This document shows positions 7,011 through 7,504 of a DNA stretch of 7,504 nt, in pieces (positions within the stretch are counted from its first letter, which is position 1; each line of letters opens with the position of its first letter). The position numbers and the translations under genes are program-made. The notes below the pieces were generated by a model. The model was not told the origin of the DNA. It searched no databases and worked only from the letters and a program-made list of their open reading frames with translations. This DNA is from Clostridia bacterium (lineage in GTDB: Bacteria; Bacillota; Clostridia; Christensenellales; UBA1242), in the NCBI GenBank assembly GCA_017473795.1, contig JAFUJE010000055.1:1-7504 (forward strand), read 5' to 3'.

Positions 7011-7016
7011 ATATTC

Positions 7017-7504
7017 ATGGTAAAATTAAAATTAAACAAAATTAAAACAGATTTATTTAATAAAAATAACATTAAAAAGGCAGTTTCAATTATTGGTTTG
7101 GCAACTGGCTTAGGGATTGGAACCATGATGTACACCGGATGCCAACAACCAACAGAACCAACACCAACCGGCATCGAACAAGAAATAACAGACAACTACA
7201 CCACCACTTTGGGTAACGGTAACTACGTTATGCATAATTTTATGTTTGACAATAATGCCGCTGGAACTTCTGCCAAAGTTGATATGTGGTTAGCAAAAGC
7301 CGAAACATACATGAAAGGTTTAAGTAATGGCTTCAGTGATGATTTTAAAAACAGCACGAATACCAATTATAAAAATCTCTTAACAGAACTAAACGATAGT
7401 GAAAACTATAATCAGAATCAGATGACCGGTTTTGATCCAGTTATTAACGCTATTAATAACAGCTGCAAACCAATTTTTGAAGAAATTATCAGCCACATTG
7501 ATGA
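7017..7504 (+). CDS. Putative lipoprotein of unknown function (partial, cut by right edge)
   Basis: The frame opens at ATG 7017 and stays open to the window edge (162 residues plus 2 nt), so the C-terminus is missing. The N-terminus has a long basic n-region (residues 1-21, seven Lys), a hydrophobic stretch (22-38, AVSIIGLATGLGIGTMM), and a lipobox-like YTGC with Cys42, followed by a Pro/Thr/Gln-rich linker (QQPTEPTPTG). This indicates export and lipidation by Lgt/LspA, although Tyr at the -3 position is not canonical. The visible mature part (from about 53) is polar, rich in Asn, Thr and Asp, with a predicted helical stretch around VDMWLAKAETYMKGLSNGF (88-106) and a second Cys at 150. I recognise no family. 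It is transcribed divergently from recD2 from its own strong promoter, with the ATG at the predicted start of transcription. A Met farther downstream (37 or 38) would destroy the signal peptide, so 7017 is preferred. Confidence 0.8.
   Translation, partial: MVKLKLNKIKTDLFNKNNIKKAVSIIGLATGLGIGTMMYTGCQQPTEPTPTGIEQEITDNYTTTLGNGNYVMHNFMFDNNAAGTSAKVDMWLAKAETYMKGLSNGFSDDFKNSTNTNYKNLLTELNDSENYNQNQMTGFDPVINAINNSCKPIFEEIISHID

Larger units (their letters stand above)
6866..7016. promoter_or_regulatory. Divergent intergenic control region between recD2 and the lipoprotein gene
   Basis: This 151 bp AT-rich spacer is the only substantial non-coding stretch in the window. It holds outward-facing sigma70-type promoters at both ends, an 8+3+8 palindrome next to the lipoprotein promoter, a direct repeat CGACAAA-AATG, and a 7 bp inverted repeat near the recD2 side. 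No small ORF, RNA hairpin with a U-tract, or leader attenuator is visible. In particular there is no room for a T-box leader, which often precedes pheST in Firmicutes. Confidence 0.7.

Noticed and set aside
6995..7195. 66-codon minus-strand open frame opposite the lipoprotein start
   Set aside because: It would be antisense to a gene with a clear promoter and signal peptide, and its own start has no promoter or ribosome site.

Overview
The window is a bacterial chromosomal segment of low to moderate GC that uses the standard genetic code. It shows two complete consensus-like sigma70 promoters, a murein-type M14 peptidase and a lipoprotein, so the host is a bacterium with peptidoglycan. Phylum cannot be fixed from the sequence. 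The PheT subdomain motif DNKSITNRPDLWGHYG and the cysteine-rich insertion in PheS are variants that, from memory, differ from the textbook Firmicutes and Proteobacteria forms. I would only say 'AT-rich, probably uncultured lineage' and hold even that loosely.

Layout, left to right. (1) The 3' end of a plus-strand M14-family zinc carboxypeptidase gene (1-351). (2) A tightly packed minus-strand operon, read right to left: recD2 helicase, pheS, pheT, and a distal gene for a protein with a C-terminal diadenylate cyclase (DAC/DisA_N) fold and a probable N-terminal sensor region. The junctions are 7 nt (or a 14 nt overlap), a 4 nt ATGA overlap and a 1 nt TAGTG overlap, which suggests one transcript with translational coupling. 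(3) A 151 bp divergent intergenic region (6866-7016) carrying both outward promoters, a 19 bp operator-like palindrome and a near-perfect direct repeat. (4) The 5' part of a plus-strand lipoprotein gene of unknown function, cut by the right edge.

Two things stand out. First, the operon places a probable cyclic-di-AMP synthase or sensor, stop-to-start coupled, behind phenylalanyl-tRNA synthetase and a DNA-repair helicase; its DAC motifs are recognisable but altered (DGI for DGA, RKR for RHR). Second, both divergent genes have a perfect TATAAT ending exactly 6 nt before the ATG, so both mRNAs are predicted to begin at or within a base or two of the start codon (leaderless). The tail of the dac-like gene overlaps the tail of the convergent peptidase gene by 22 bp, with no visible terminator between them.

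There is no gene-free stretch over 300 bases, and no tRNA, rRNA, CRISPR or insertion sequence was seen.
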